From Niastella caeni (lineage in GTDB: Bacteria > Bacteroidota > Bacteroidia > Chitinophagales > Chitinophagaceae), in the NCBI RefSeq assembly GCF_004834005.1, contig NZ_STFF01000002.1:434001-498000 (forward strand): DNA of 64,000 nt, written 5' to 3'. The notes beneath the pieces were generated by a model. The model was not told where the DNA came from and searched no databases. It was given only the letters and a program-made list of their open reading frames with translations. Shown in pieces: positions 53,542 to 62,930 of this stretch (position 1 is the first letter of the stretch; every line of letters starts with the position of its first letter). Position numbers and translations under genes: made by a program.

Positions 53542-56500
53542 ATGTTATTAACGGCTCAATTTGTGTATCCCCCTGCGGGAATAACCAAACTATTGCGTAT
53601 TATGAAGTTGACTGCAATCATCGTATTGGCTGCCTGTATGACGGCCAGCGCCAACAGCTTCAGTCAAATTGTTACGCTTTCCGAAAAGGAAGCGCCGCTG
53701 GACAAAGTGTTTAAGGAAATAAAGAAACAAACAGGGTATGTTTTCTTCTATGATGAAGCGTGGCTGAAACAGGCAAAAAAAGTCAGTATCAAAGTTGTGA
53801 ACTCCCCCTTGAAAGAGGTGCTGGATCTGTGTTTTAAAGACCAGCCGCTTACCTTCTCTATCATTGGTACTACTGTAGTAGTAAAAAAAAGCCTGGTCAT
53901 TTCAGCGCCTGTTCCTTCAGATACAGCAAAGCCGTCGGCTTACATAGATGTACGCGGTGTTGTGAAAAATGAAAGAGGCGATCTGCTTGGTGGTGTTTCT
54001 ATTATTTTAAAAGGAACATCCAGAGCTACCGTTACCGATGGTAGCGGAAATTTCTACATGAAGAATGTTAGTAAAAGTTCGATATTGGTGTTTAGTGCTT
54101 TAGGGCATGTTGCGAAAGAATTGCCGGTTGGCGAAAATGGAACTTATACTATAACGCTTAATATAGCCCAGGATGAAATGACGGCAACGGTTGTTGTAAG
54201 TACAGGTTACCAGCATATAAAAAGAACGAATGTGGCGGGGGCTACCAGCACCATCAAGGCTTCGGAACTGGCGTTTAACGGAACCAATACCCTGGAGCAG
54301 GCATTACAGGGAAAATTGCCCGGTCTTGTGGTGATCAATAATGACGGACTGGTAGGCACGCGGCAAAAAACGATCGTTCGGGGCGTTTCTACCTTAACCG
54401 GAACGCAAGATCCCATATGGGTGGTGGATGGCATTATCCAAAGCGACCCGCTGCCTTTTAAAGCAGCTACCTTAGGTGCCCTGGGCGCTATTACGCCCGA
54501 CAATTTTGACTACGTAAGAAATTTTGTTGGTAGCGCCATCTCCTGGTTAAATCCCAATGATATAGAAGATATAACGGTATTAAAAGATGCTTCCGCTACC
54601 GCCATTTATGGGGTGCGGGCAGCCAACGGGGTTATTGTCATTAATACTAAAAAAGGAAAAGAAGGCCCGGTAACGGTTTCCTATTCCAATACGGTGAATA
54701 TTAGTGAGAAGGTTACTTATGATAAACTGGAGCTAATGAACTCCAAAGAAAGAGTAGCTGTTTCAAAAGAAATATTCGACCGGGGTCTTACATCCGGTTT
54801 TACGGTAAATACCATTGGTTATGCCGGCGCATTGGATGATTATTTATTTGGAAGGATCACGTATGAGCAATTCAATGCAAGAGTGAAATATCTGGAAACG
54901 GTGAATGTAAACTGGTTTGATAAACTTTTCCGCAATCCGGTTAGCGTAAACCAGTCGTTGAGCTTATCGGGTGGTAACGCCAATACCCGGTACTACGGTT
55001 CTTTTGGATATACCGATACAAAAGGAACGGCTATCGGGAATGATATGAAAAGCTATACAGCCAACGTGGGATTGAATACAAGGCTTAGTAATAAGCTTAC
55101 TGCTAATGTACGAATTTCTGCTTCGCAAGCTACTACCGACGGGTTTTATAGAGTGAACCCTTACACATATGCCTCTACGGTAAACAGGGCCATTCCGGGC
55201 TATGACTCTGCCGGTAATAATTTATTTTATAAAAACAGGTCAGGGTATTTATTTAATATCAACAATGAACTCGGCAACTCAATTTCTTCCAATAAAAACA
55301 CATCGATAAATACGAACTTCAATATTAACTATGATATTGCCTATGGCCTCCGGTTCAGCAGTTTGTTCAGCCTCAACCAGTCGAATATTGTAGGTTATTC
55401 TTCTGCTACCGAAAGAACAGAATATATTGCTGCTAACTACAGGGGTTATGATTACGGAACAGCCAAAGTAACCGATGTGCCATATAAGAACAGCAGGCTG
55501 CCCATTGGCGGCGAATACAATGAAGATAATATCCAGAATGTATCCTGGAACTTGCGCAATAGCCTGTCTTATTCGCATATCTTCAATCTGAAACATGCGC
55601 TGTCGGTAATGCTGGGCCAGGAAGCCAACAGCTCCCATTACGAAGGGTTCTCCAACACCAATTTGGGTTATTTACCCGAACGCGGTAAAGCGTTTGTGGC
55701 GTTGCCGCTTACCTATACCAGTAGTAATACGCCCAATCCGTTATTGAACATGAACATGGCAAAAATATTAACCGACCGTATCACCAATAATATGGGTTAT
55801 TATGGAACGGTTAATTACAGTTACGATAACAGGTATGTATTCAATTTCAGTGTACGGGCCGATGCCTCCAACCGCTTTGGTCAATACACCGGAGAAAAAT
55901 TTAACCCCGTATATGCCGGCGGTGTTCGATGGAATATGATGTATGAAGAATGGGCCAGGCAATTGAACTGGCTATCCACTTTTAGTTTGCGTTCTACTTT
56001 TGGTTACCAGCGGAATATGGTTTCAACTGTAAGCCCCGACCTGATTGCCAGAATGCCCACCCAGTTTACATCTCAGATCGTTGACCTGTTTACCGGAGAG
56101 CCCAGATTGGTAGTGAGTTCACTGCCTTACGGCGACCTGCGCTGGGAAAAAACGGCGACGGTTAACCTCGGCGTTGATTTTGGGTTTTTAAAGAACAGGA
56201 TCAATGGTACCGTTGAGTATTATATCAAAAAAGGAAAAGACATAATCACTACATTACCGGTGCCGGTTGAGTATGGCGTTGCGAGCATGCCGGTAAATGG
56301 CGGCGACATTACCAACAGAGGGTTGGAAATAAGCCTTGGGTTCATACCTGTGCGAACAAAAGATTATACACTTAGTATCAGCTTCAATACATCAAAAACG
56401 TATAACACCCTCAACCGGGCCGGTATTCAGAATCCGAACTGGCGGGTGGCCTCCTCGGGTAATTTATATGTAGATGGTTATCCCGTATCGGGGTTATGGG

Positions 56501-57153
56501 CATTTGATTTTACCGGCATCGATACGGCAACCGGATATCCCACCATTAACCTGGCTGTTGCCAATGGTAAGAGTGCTGCCACCGACCCTACGGCATATAT
56601 GAAGTACATGGGCAAACTGAACCCTGATCTTACGGCAGGCATGGGTATTAATTTCCGGTACAAAATGTTCTCGCTGTCATCGTCCCTGTATTTACAGGTA
56701 GGCGGTAAAAAAATGCTGACGCCTGCCTATACTACGCTTGAAAAACAAGCGGTGGGTTTGCCAACCGAGTATGAGAACCTGTCAAGAGAATTGCTGGGAA
56801 GATGGACGCCCGGGAACAAACAGGCCAATTTCCCCGGTTTGCCATCTGCAGTTGCCAATAATGTTTTATTACCGGATGGCAAAACTTTCTCCAACGTGTA
56901 CGAAATGTACAACTATAGTTCAGCCCGGGTAGTAGATGCTTCAACGTTACGGATTAATAACATCAATCTGAGTTATACGCTGCCGGCCAGAATAACCACG
57001 ATCATGAGAGCAAAAACAATCAATGCCGGTTTGGGCATAACGAATGTATTTGCCTGGGTGAGCAAAGATTATAAAGGAAGGGATGCCGAAGTAGCTACCG
57101 GCGCACAACCCCGCACCCGTAGCTTTTCAATCAGGTTCGCCGCCAGTTTCTAA
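53542..57153 (+). CDS. SusC/RagA-family TonB-dependent transporter with STN domain
   Basis: A 1203-residue outer-membrane receptor. A signal sequence (IIVLAACMTASANSFSQ) is followed by an STN signalling domain (about 45-115, APLDKVFKEIKKQTGYVFFYDEAW), a carboxypeptidase-regulatory-like domain (about 130-210), a plug with VVVSTGYQHIKRTNVAGA and ITVLKDASATAIYGVRAANG, and the barrel to FSIRFAASF. The STN domain should contact FecR in the periplasm, linking ligand uptake to the sigma factor. The start at 53542 adds 20 residues before MKLTAII (ATG 53602); either is possible. Substrate is unknown; downstream peptidases suggest peptides. Confidence 0.94.
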   Translation: MLLTAQFVYPPAGITKLLRIMKLTAIIVLAACMTASANSFSQIVTLSEKEAPLDKVFKEIKKQTGYVFFYDEAWLKQAKKVSIKVVNSPLKEVLDLCFKDQPLTFSIIGTTVVVKKSLVISAPVPSDTAKPSAYIDVRGVVKNERGDLLGGVSIILKGTSRATVTDGSGNFYMKNVSKSSILVFSALGHVAKELPVGENGTYTITLNIAQDEMTATVVVSTGYQHIKRTNVAGATSTIKASELAFNGTNTLEQALQGKLPGLVVINNDGLVGTRQKTIVRGVSTLTGTQDPIWVVDGIIQSDPLPFKAATLGALGAITPDNFDYVRNFVGSAISWLNPNDIEDITVLKDASATAIYGVRAANGVIVINTKKGKEGPVTVSYSNTVNISEKVTYDKLELMNSKERVAVSKEIFDRGLTSGFTVNTIGYAGALDDYLFGRITYEQFNARVKYLETVNVNWFDKLFRNPVSVNQSLSLSGGNANTRYYGSFGYTDTKGTAIGNDMKSYTANVGLNTRLSNKLTANVRISASQATTDGFYRVNPYTYASTVNRAIPGYDSAGNNLFYKNRSGYLFNINNELGNSISSNKNTSINTNFNINYDIAYGLRFSSLFSLNQSNIVGYSSATERTEYIAANYRGYDYGTAKVTDVPYKNSRLPIGGEYNEDNIQNVSWNLRNSLSYSHIFNLKHALSVMLGQEANSSHYEGFSNTNLGYLPERGKAFVALPLTYTSSNTPNPLLNMNMAKILTDRITNNMGYYGTVNYSYDNRYVFNFSVRADASNRFGQYTGEKFNPVYAGGVRWNMMYEEWARQLNWLSTFSLRSTFGYQRNMVSTVSPDLIARMPTQFTSQIVDLFTGEPRLVVSSLPYGDLRWEKTATVNLGVDFGFLKNRINGTVEYYIKKGKDIITTLPVPVEYGVASMPVNGGDITNRGLEISLGFIPVRTKDYTLSISFNTSKTYNTLNRAGIQNPNWRVASSGNLYVDGYPVSGLWAFDFTGIDTATGYPTINLAVANGKSAATDPTAYMKYMGKLNPDLTAGMGINFRYKMFSLSSSLYLQVGGKKMLTPAYTTLEKQAVGLPTEYENLSRELLGRWTPGNKQANFPGLPSAVANNVLLPDGKTFSNVYEMYNYSSARVVDASTLRINNINLSYTLPARITTIMRAKTINAGLGITNVFAWVSKDYKGRDAEVATGAQPRTRSFSIRFAASF

Positions 57154-57172
57154 AACAAAAATTAAATTAATC

Positions 57173-58684
57173 ATGAAGCATTCATTCATATATATAACAC
57201 TGTTGTTTTTTACAGCATTATCATTAGGTTCCTGTAAAAAGTTTTTGAAAGAGTCGAGCCCCGATGAAATAAGGCCCACTACTACGCAAGACCTGTATTC
57301 TTTAATGATCGGTTCGGCGTATCCCTATCAAACAGTGGCGGATTATTACCTTGATATGCTGACGGATGAAATAAAATGCAACGGTCTGCCTAATGCTACC
57401 TATGCAAGTTACTTAACCAATAGCGTCCTGTTATATACCTGGAACCCGGCCATGTTCGACAGAAATGAAGCCGGACTTTTATCTGACCAGGACTCCTGGC
57501 AGATCTATTATAAACTGATCAATGGCTGCAACCTGATAAAAGATTATGTAAATAAGGTAACCGGTACTGAAAAGGAAAAAAATGCCATGCTGGGCCAGGT
57601 ATTATTTTTGAGGGCCTATTATTACTTTAAACTGGTAAACATCTATGGCCAGCCATACAATGGAAACGGGATAGACCCAACTACTGCCCCCGGTGTGCCG
57701 CTTATTCTTTCTTCCGTGGTATCAGATGAAAGGAAAACAAGAAATACGCTGGCAGAAGTGTATGCGCAAATAGAAAGCGATCTGTTGCAGGCCGCCGATC
57801 TGCTGAAAAATAATTATGCTCCGGACAATGCATTCCGGGTAAGCCACTATGCCGCATATGCGTTATTGTCAAGGCTCTATTTATATAGAAGTGCCGGCGA
57901 TGATCTGGATAAGTCCATTCAATATGCTACAGAAGTAATAAATGCAAAACCGCTCACCTTATTAAAATCCTATTTTTCAGCAACGAATGTTTTTAGCACG
58001 GCCGGCATTTATGATGTAAATGCAAGCCAGGAGGTTATTTGGGTGTATGGCTCTAATTCAACAAATATAGCCCTGTATATACCGCCGGTCAATTTCACCA
58101 ATCTCACGCCGCCATTTTCCATATCAGATGAGCTGAGTAATTTGTATGATAAAGGAACCGGAAGCACTGACCAGGGCGACCTGCGGTTTGTTTCTTACTT
58201 TGCCAAATACATCAACGCCAGTGTACGATATCCGTTACGAAGCGCAAAGATCGGTTCTACACAAGTGTATGGAGACAAGGGGTTACGTGTAGCCGAAATG
58301 TACCTGAACAGGGCAGAAGCGGCTATACTCAGGTATAAAGCAAATAACCAGGCTGCAGATTTTACCCAGGCCCTGACCGATTTAAATGCCCTGCGTTTAA
58401 GCCGGTACGATACCAGGAATGTTGGTTATACCCCGGTAAACGCCCCAACGGTAGATTCTTTATGGAACTTTTACCAAAAAGAACGCAGAAGGGAATTGTG
58501 CCTGGAAGACGGGCACCGCTGGTTTGATATCAAACGATGGGCCACCCCCATAACCCATACATTCATTGACGCCAATGCACAGGCAACCACCTATACATTA
58601 GGGGCCAACAGTTTAATATATGCATTGCCGATACCTTATACGGCTACGGAAAACAATTTTAAACTGGCCCAAAACCCCCGGTAA
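57173..58684 (+). CDS. SusD/RagB-family lipoprotein
   Basis: A 503-residue outer-membrane lipoprotein with lipobox SLGSC at about 17-21. SusD-like helices include GQVLFLRAYYYFKLVNIYGQPY. The RagB C-terminal segment has RVAEMYLNRAEAAIL and ERRRELCLEDGHRWFDIKRW. It pairs with the STN-SusC 19 bp upstream and caps its pore. It clearly belongs to a different subfamily from the SusD at 16.9 kb: its N-terminus has SSPDEIRPTTTQDLYSLMIGSAYP instead of a glycan-type DRPSQSQ. The ligand is unknown. Confidence 0.94.
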   Translation: MKHSFIYITLLFFTALSLGSCKKFLKESSPDEIRPTTTQDLYSLMIGSAYPYQTVADYYLDMLTDEIKCNGLPNATYASYLTNSVLLYTWNPAMFDRNEAGLLSDQDSWQIYYKLINGCNLIKDYVNKVTGTEKEKNAMLGQVLFLRAYYYFKLVNIYGQPYNGNGIDPTTAPGVPLILSSVVSDERKTRNTLAEVYAQIESDLLQAADLLKNNYAPDNAFRVSHYAAYALLSRLYLYRSAGDDLDKSIQYATEVINAKPLTLLKSYFSATNVFSTAGIYDVNASQEVIWVYGSNSTNIALYIPPVNFTNLTPPFSISDELSNLYDKGTGSTDQGDLRFVSYFAKYINASVRYPLRSAKIGSTQVYGDKGLRVAEMYLNRAEAAILRYKANNQAADFTQALTDLNALRLSRYDTRNVGYTPVNAPTVDSLWNFYQKERRRELCLEDGHRWFDIKRWATPITHTFIDANAQATTYTLGANSLIYALPIPYTATENNFKLAQNPR

Positions 58685-58705
58685 TAATCTTTAAAATATT
58701 TTCAG

Positions 58706-59650
58706 ATGAAGAATAAAATATTATTTACGATTATAATGATGACGGTTGTAGTACTATGTTCCTGCACAAAAAAGGAAGCGGCATTAACTCCATCGGAAGA
58801 AAATCAGGGGTATGTAGTGCCCCAGGGAACAAATGATTATGATGCTACTATTGTAAACTTTTATAATAAATTCGGCACTTACCTGTTGTATGAGTTTACC
58901 GATAAAGACACTTACTGGACCCCCACCGGCTGGAAAAATGCAACCCCATCTACAACAACAGCCGGGTTTTGGAACACAGGATACGAAATGGTTAAGGCCA
59001 ATCCGCTATATATAAAAAAGCAACTGGCGCTTTTAGACTCTACCTGGTTCCGTTATTATACCGACAAGTTTTTAAATGAATACCTGCCAACGAAAATTAT
59101 GCTTTGCACTAAAATAGATTCTGTGTATGCAACCCTCATTTCTTTTAGTCCGGTAACCTATGTTAAAAGCACAAAAGCGGTGGGGGCCTGGTATAATTAC
59201 GACAATATATGTGTGAGTAATGCGGGGCCGGCTATCGACACTATGAAAGCTGCTGACAAGAAAGCGTATACAGCCAGGATAAACCTGATCTTTGCCCAAA
59301 GTATTGTTGGTCGTAAACTGGCGAAGGCAACCACTGATTTTGCCGCCGTGGCCAATTATAGTGTTACGTATACTACTTACGCGGCCGCTTATGGCCAGGG
59401 AATCTTGTACCCATATTCAAGCTCACCTACTGCCGATCTCGACTGGGGGTACTACATAATGGCGATGGTGAGCATGTCAGAAACAAATCTAAATGCCAGT
59501 ACGGCTAATACAGATGCTACGTTCAGGGGAATATTGAATGCAACCAAAGATGTGAATGGAAAGATCCGGACACGCTACAACAAGGTGCGGAATTATTATA
59601 TCACCAATTATAATGTTGACCTGCAGGCTATCGGGAATGCCGCCAACTAA
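58706..59650 (+). CDS. Lipoprotein of the SusCD-associated zinc metallohydrolase type, zinc site lost
   Basis: A 314-residue lipoprotein (lipobox VVLCSC). Its position after susD, length and domain spread fit the HExxH lipoproteins often encoded next to SusCD genes: IVNFYNKFGTYLLYEFTD near residue 50 and the ending TRYNKVRNYYITNYNVDLQAIGN. Where active members have HExxH followed by a downstream Glu-Asp-Phe, this protein has FAQSIVGRKL (about 195) and SSSPTADLDWG (about 240). Neither zinc-binding His nor the catalytic Glu is present. It is probably a binding protein derived from a peptidase. The alignment is from memory of the family. Confidence 0.6.
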   Translation: MKNKILFTIIMMTVVVLCSCTKKEAALTPSEENQGYVVPQGTNDYDATIVNFYNKFGTYLLYEFTDKDTYWTPTGWKNATPSTTTAGFWNTGYEMVKANPLYIKKQLALLDSTWFRYYTDKFLNEYLPTKIMLCTKIDSVYATLISFSPVTYVKSTKAVGAWYNYDNICVSNAGPAIDTMKAADKKAYTARINLIFAQSIVGRKLAKATTDFAAVANYSVTYTTYAAAYGQGILYPYSSSPTADLDWGYYIMAMVSMSETNLNASTANTDATFRGILNATKDVNGKIRTRYNKVRNYYITNYNVDLQAIGNAAN

Positions 59651-59661
59651 ATTAAACCTAC

Positions 59662-60777
59662 ATGATCATGAGATTACTTTTTTTGTTTTTGGCCCCGTTT
59701 TTAAATCCAGTATACTCCTATGCTCAAAGCCGTAGCATCAATTTTGAGCATGGGAGTATTTCCCAGGCCCTTAGTAAAGCTGACAGTGCGAACAAATTAG
59801 TGTTTATAGATTGCTATACGGTATGGTGTGGCCCCTGCAAAGCAATGGCAGCGCATGTTTTTACACAGGACAGTGTGGCTGATTTTTTCAATAGCCAGTT
59901 TATTAATGTAAAAATGGATATGGAAAAAGGCGAAGGCATTTCTATGAAAGATAAGTATCATGTAGAAGCCTATCCTACCTATTTACTGTTGAACGGAGCA
60001 GGGAAGCTTATGTACCGGTTTGTGGGGGGCATGACATCAGATTCTTTTATGGCAAAGATCAGGAAGGGAATGAACCCATCGAACAAGGTAGCTATCATCA
60101 ATGAACGATATGATGCAGGTGAGCGTTCCAAGGAACTTTTGCGCGAATACATACAAATTAAAATGGATGGCAGGGAAGTGTCCGTCGGCATAAAAATGTG
60201 CAATGAATACTTCGATATGTTAACGCCTGAAGAAAGGATACTGCCCGAAAACTGGTTCCTGTTTGGCGAGAACAAATATTCCATGTACCTGTCGGAATTG
60301 CATAGCCGCACGTTCAATTACCTGGCCGATCATTGGCGCGATTTCGCTAAGGTACAGGGCAAAGCCGTTGTGGAAAGCAAATTGCGTCATATGTACCTGA
60401 AAATTGCCGGGTACACATTGCGTGGCTGGTATTTTAAAAACGCCCATAACGAGGTCTTTCCTTACAGTAAAAAGGAATTTGACAATTACCGCAGGCAGAT
60501 CGGCCGTACTGAGCTGGAAGACAAAAAGCAATTGATAACGTTAATAATGATTGCACAGGCTGCCGGGGAAAAAGACACGGTGCGGGTATCGGCTTTACTG
60601 GCAAAGAACATCGGCGGGTTTTCCGCCGAAAATCAACGGATAGGGTTTGATTATATCTCTATGATCCGCAATCCCCGGTCAACAACTATACCGCATTACC
60701 AGGAAGTGCTGGATGCGATTATTCAAAGCAACAAAAATCAAAATTTAGTAAGAACAGCCCGGAGTTATAAAAAATAA
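59662..60777 (+). CDS. Thioredoxin-fold protein, exported
   Basis: A 371-residue protein with a signal peptide (ending YSYAQS) and an N-terminal thioredoxin domain (about 25-135). Its active site is WCGPCK in IDCYTVWCGPCKAMA and its cis-Pro is in VEAYPTYLLL. The next 230 residues are helical, with no motif I recognise (NWFLFGENKYSMYLSELHS). It probably reduces or isomerises disulfides in the periplasm, perhaps to open substrate proteins before the following peptidases act. It lies 11 bp after the lipoprotein gene and 13 bp before the S9 peptidase, so one transcript is likely. Start at 59662 or ATG 59668. Confidence 0.85.
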   Translation: MIMRLLFLFLAPFLNPVYSYAQSRSINFEHGSISQALSKADSANKLVFIDCYTVWCGPCKAMAAHVFTQDSVADFFNSQFINVKMDMEKGEGISMKDKYHVEAYPTYLLLNGAGKLMYRFVGGMTSDSFMAKIRKGMNPSNKVAIINERYDAGERSKELLREYIQIKMDGREVSVGIKMCNEYFDMLTPEERILPENWFLFGENKYSMYLSELHSRTFNYLADHWRDFAKVQGKAVVESKLRHMYLKIAGYTLRGWYFKNAHNEVFPYSKKEFDNYRRQIGRTELEDKKQLITLIMIAQAAGEKDTVRVSALLAKNIGGFSAENQRIGFDYISMIRNPRSTTIPHYQEVLDAIIQSNKNQNLVRTARSYKK

Positions 60778-60790
60778 AAAGCCAGGATAA

Positions 60791-62890
60791 ATGCGTTATA
60801 TGAGGAAAGATCGTTGCTTCCTGATGATATTACTTTGCGTTCCGTTGCTGCTGCCCGCGCAAAAAGCCAATTATGGAGCTGCCGGTAAATATGATGTGCC
60901 TGAATTGGAAAAGGTAGTGGGTAGCATGGAATTGGTCCCGTTTTTCATTAATGAAACAGATAAGTGTTGGTTTCATTGGGAGGAGGCGAATGGAAAAAGG
61001 AATTATTACTTTGTTGACCCGGATAAAAAAAGTGTGCGGCTTCTGGATGACAAACCCGAACCCAAAACAAAACCGGTAAATGAAAAGTCCCATTTACCAG
61101 GGGATGTTTCACCAAACCGGCAATGGCAGTTGTACAGCCGGAACCACAACCTGTACCTGAAAAAAGCAGGCGACACGGTAGAAAGCCAACTCAGCAGGGA
61201 TGCACAACTGTATTATTCTTTTTGCATCAATGAATTCGATACATCCACAACACATGTGCTTGCTTCCGAGGCACATTGGATGCGCGATTCAAAATATTTT
61301 TATGTGGTGCGGGAAGACAACCGCAAAGTGCAAACAGTTTCTCTCATGCACGCCATGGCAGCCAGGCCCTGGATCGAAACCAAAAAATACCAGTACCCCG
61401 CAGACAAGGATGTAACACAGTACGAACTATTTATTGGCAATACGCAATCCAGGCAGTTACAACAAATAAATATCAGTAAATGGGCCGACCAGGCAATAGC
61501 TGTTGTGCATGCAACGGCGAGCGACAAAGAAATATTCTTTACGCGAAAAAAAAGAACGGGTGATGAAATTGAGTTATGCGCAGTTGATCTGGCCACCGGT
61601 CATGTAAGAACGATCATCCATGAAGTGAGCAGGCCCTATATCAATCCCGATCTGTTTGCTGTTTCCATTATTGAAGGGGGGAAAGAAATAATTTGGTGGA
61701 GCGACCGAAGCGGTTGGGGACATTATTATCTGTACGATTCTGCAGGAAATTTGAAAAGCGAGATCACTCCCGGCAATTGGACGGCGGGAAGAATTGTTTC
61801 CATTGATACACTGAAAAAAGAACTCTATGTATATGGCTATGGAAAAGAACCCAACCGGAACCCTTATCTGCAACACCTGTACAAAGTATCATTTGATGGT
61901 AAAAAGCAAACCCTGTTAACACCCGAAAACGCACACCACAGGGTTTTCTTTTCCCCAACGGGAAATTATTTCATTGATAATTTTTCCAGGATTGACCAGG
62001 AACCCAAAACCATACTCCGCGACAAAAAGGGCTTATTCATTTGCGATATCATAAAACCGGATCTCCACAGCCTGTATGCCACTGGCTGGAAAATGCCCGA
62101 GCCTTTTATGGTAAAGGCTGCGGATGGTATTACCGATCTGTATGGCATCATGTGGAAGCCGTATGATTTTGATTCAACCAAAAAATATCCCATCATTTCA
62201 CAGGTGTATCCTGGCCCGCAAATAGAAACGGTTTGGCCCAACTTTACCGTGTTCGACAAGTATAATAATACTTCGCTGGCGCAGGTGGGTTTTATTGTAG
62301 TGGTGATGGGGCATCGGGGCGGTTCGCCCTATCGAAATAAAGCCTATGCAACCTATGGCTATGGCAACATGCGGGACTATGCGCTGGCAGATGACGTAAG
62401 CGGATTGCAACAACTGGCCAGGCGCTACTCTTTTATTGATAGTTCACGGGTAGGCATTATTGGTCATTCGGGCGGCGGCGCCATGGCAGCAACAGCCATT
62501 TGCACCTATCCCGACTTTTATAAAGTGGCAGTGGCGTCTGCCGGTAATCACGACAACAACATCTATTTCCGCAGTTGGGGCGAAACCTTTAATGGAATTA
62601 AGGAAATAGCGGATACCGCAACCGGGAAAGTTTCATTCAGATTTAAAGTGGAAGTGAATCAATCCCTGGCTAAAAATTTGAAAGGGCATTTGTTGCTGGT
62701 AACCGGCGAAGTAGATAATAATGTGCAGCCTGCCAACACCTACCGCATGGCCGATGCATTGATAAAAGCAGGAAAGGATTTTGATATGCTGGTGCTGCCT
62801 AACCAGAACCATCATTACGAAGGCTTATACAAAACCTATTATGAGAACAAAGTGCGGCATTATTTCGGGAAGCATTTGTTAGGCGAATGA
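60791..62890 (+). CDS. S9 family peptidase (dipeptidyl peptidase IV-like)
   Basis: A 699-residue exported serine peptidase. A signal peptide (CVPLLLPAQ) is followed by a DPP IV-type beta-propeller (about 60-440, with WSDRSGWGHYYLYDSAGN) and an alpha/beta-hydrolase domain. The triad is visible: Ser in GIIGHSGGGAMAA (about 560), Asp in LLVTGEVDNNVQP (about 640), and His in LPNQNHHYEG (about 675). Such enzymes release dipeptides from peptide N-termini or act as prolyl oligopeptidases. With the zinc protease that follows and the TonB/SusD pair upstream, it suggests peptide use. Length matches the family. Confidence 0.92.
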   Translation: MRYMRKDRCFLMILLCVPLLLPAQKANYGAAGKYDVPELEKVVGSMELVPFFINETDKCWFHWEEANGKRNYYFVDPDKKSVRLLDDKPEPKTKPVNEKSHLPGDVSPNRQWQLYSRNHNLYLKKAGDTVESQLSRDAQLYYSFCINEFDTSTTHVLASEAHWMRDSKYFYVVREDNRKVQTVSLMHAMAARPWIETKKYQYPADKDVTQYELFIGNTQSRQLQQINISKWADQAIAVVHATASDKEIFFTRKKRTGDEIELCAVDLATGHVRTIIHEVSRPYINPDLFAVSIIEGGKEIIWWSDRSGWGHYYLYDSAGNLKSEITPGNWTAGRIVSIDTLKKELYVYGYGKEPNRNPYLQHLYKVSFDGKKQTLLTPENAHHRVFFSPTGNYFIDNFSRIDQEPKTILRDKKGLFICDIIKPDLHSLYATGWKMPEPFMVKAADGITDLYGIMWKPYDFDSTKKYPIISQVYPGPQIETVWPNFTVFDKYNNTSLAQVGFIVVVMGHRGGSPYRNKAYATYGYGNMRDYALADDVSGLQQLARRYSFIDSSRVGIIGHSGGGAMAATAICTYPDFYKVAVASAGNHDNNIYFRSWGETFNGIKEIADTATGKVSFRFKVEVNQSLAKNLKGHLLLVTGEVDNNVQPANTYRMADALIKAGKDFDMLVLPNQNHHYEGLYKTYYENKVRHYFGKHLLGE

Positions 62891-62930
62891 TTAAACGCAT
62901 ACATCATTACTATCACTCACAATTTATAAA

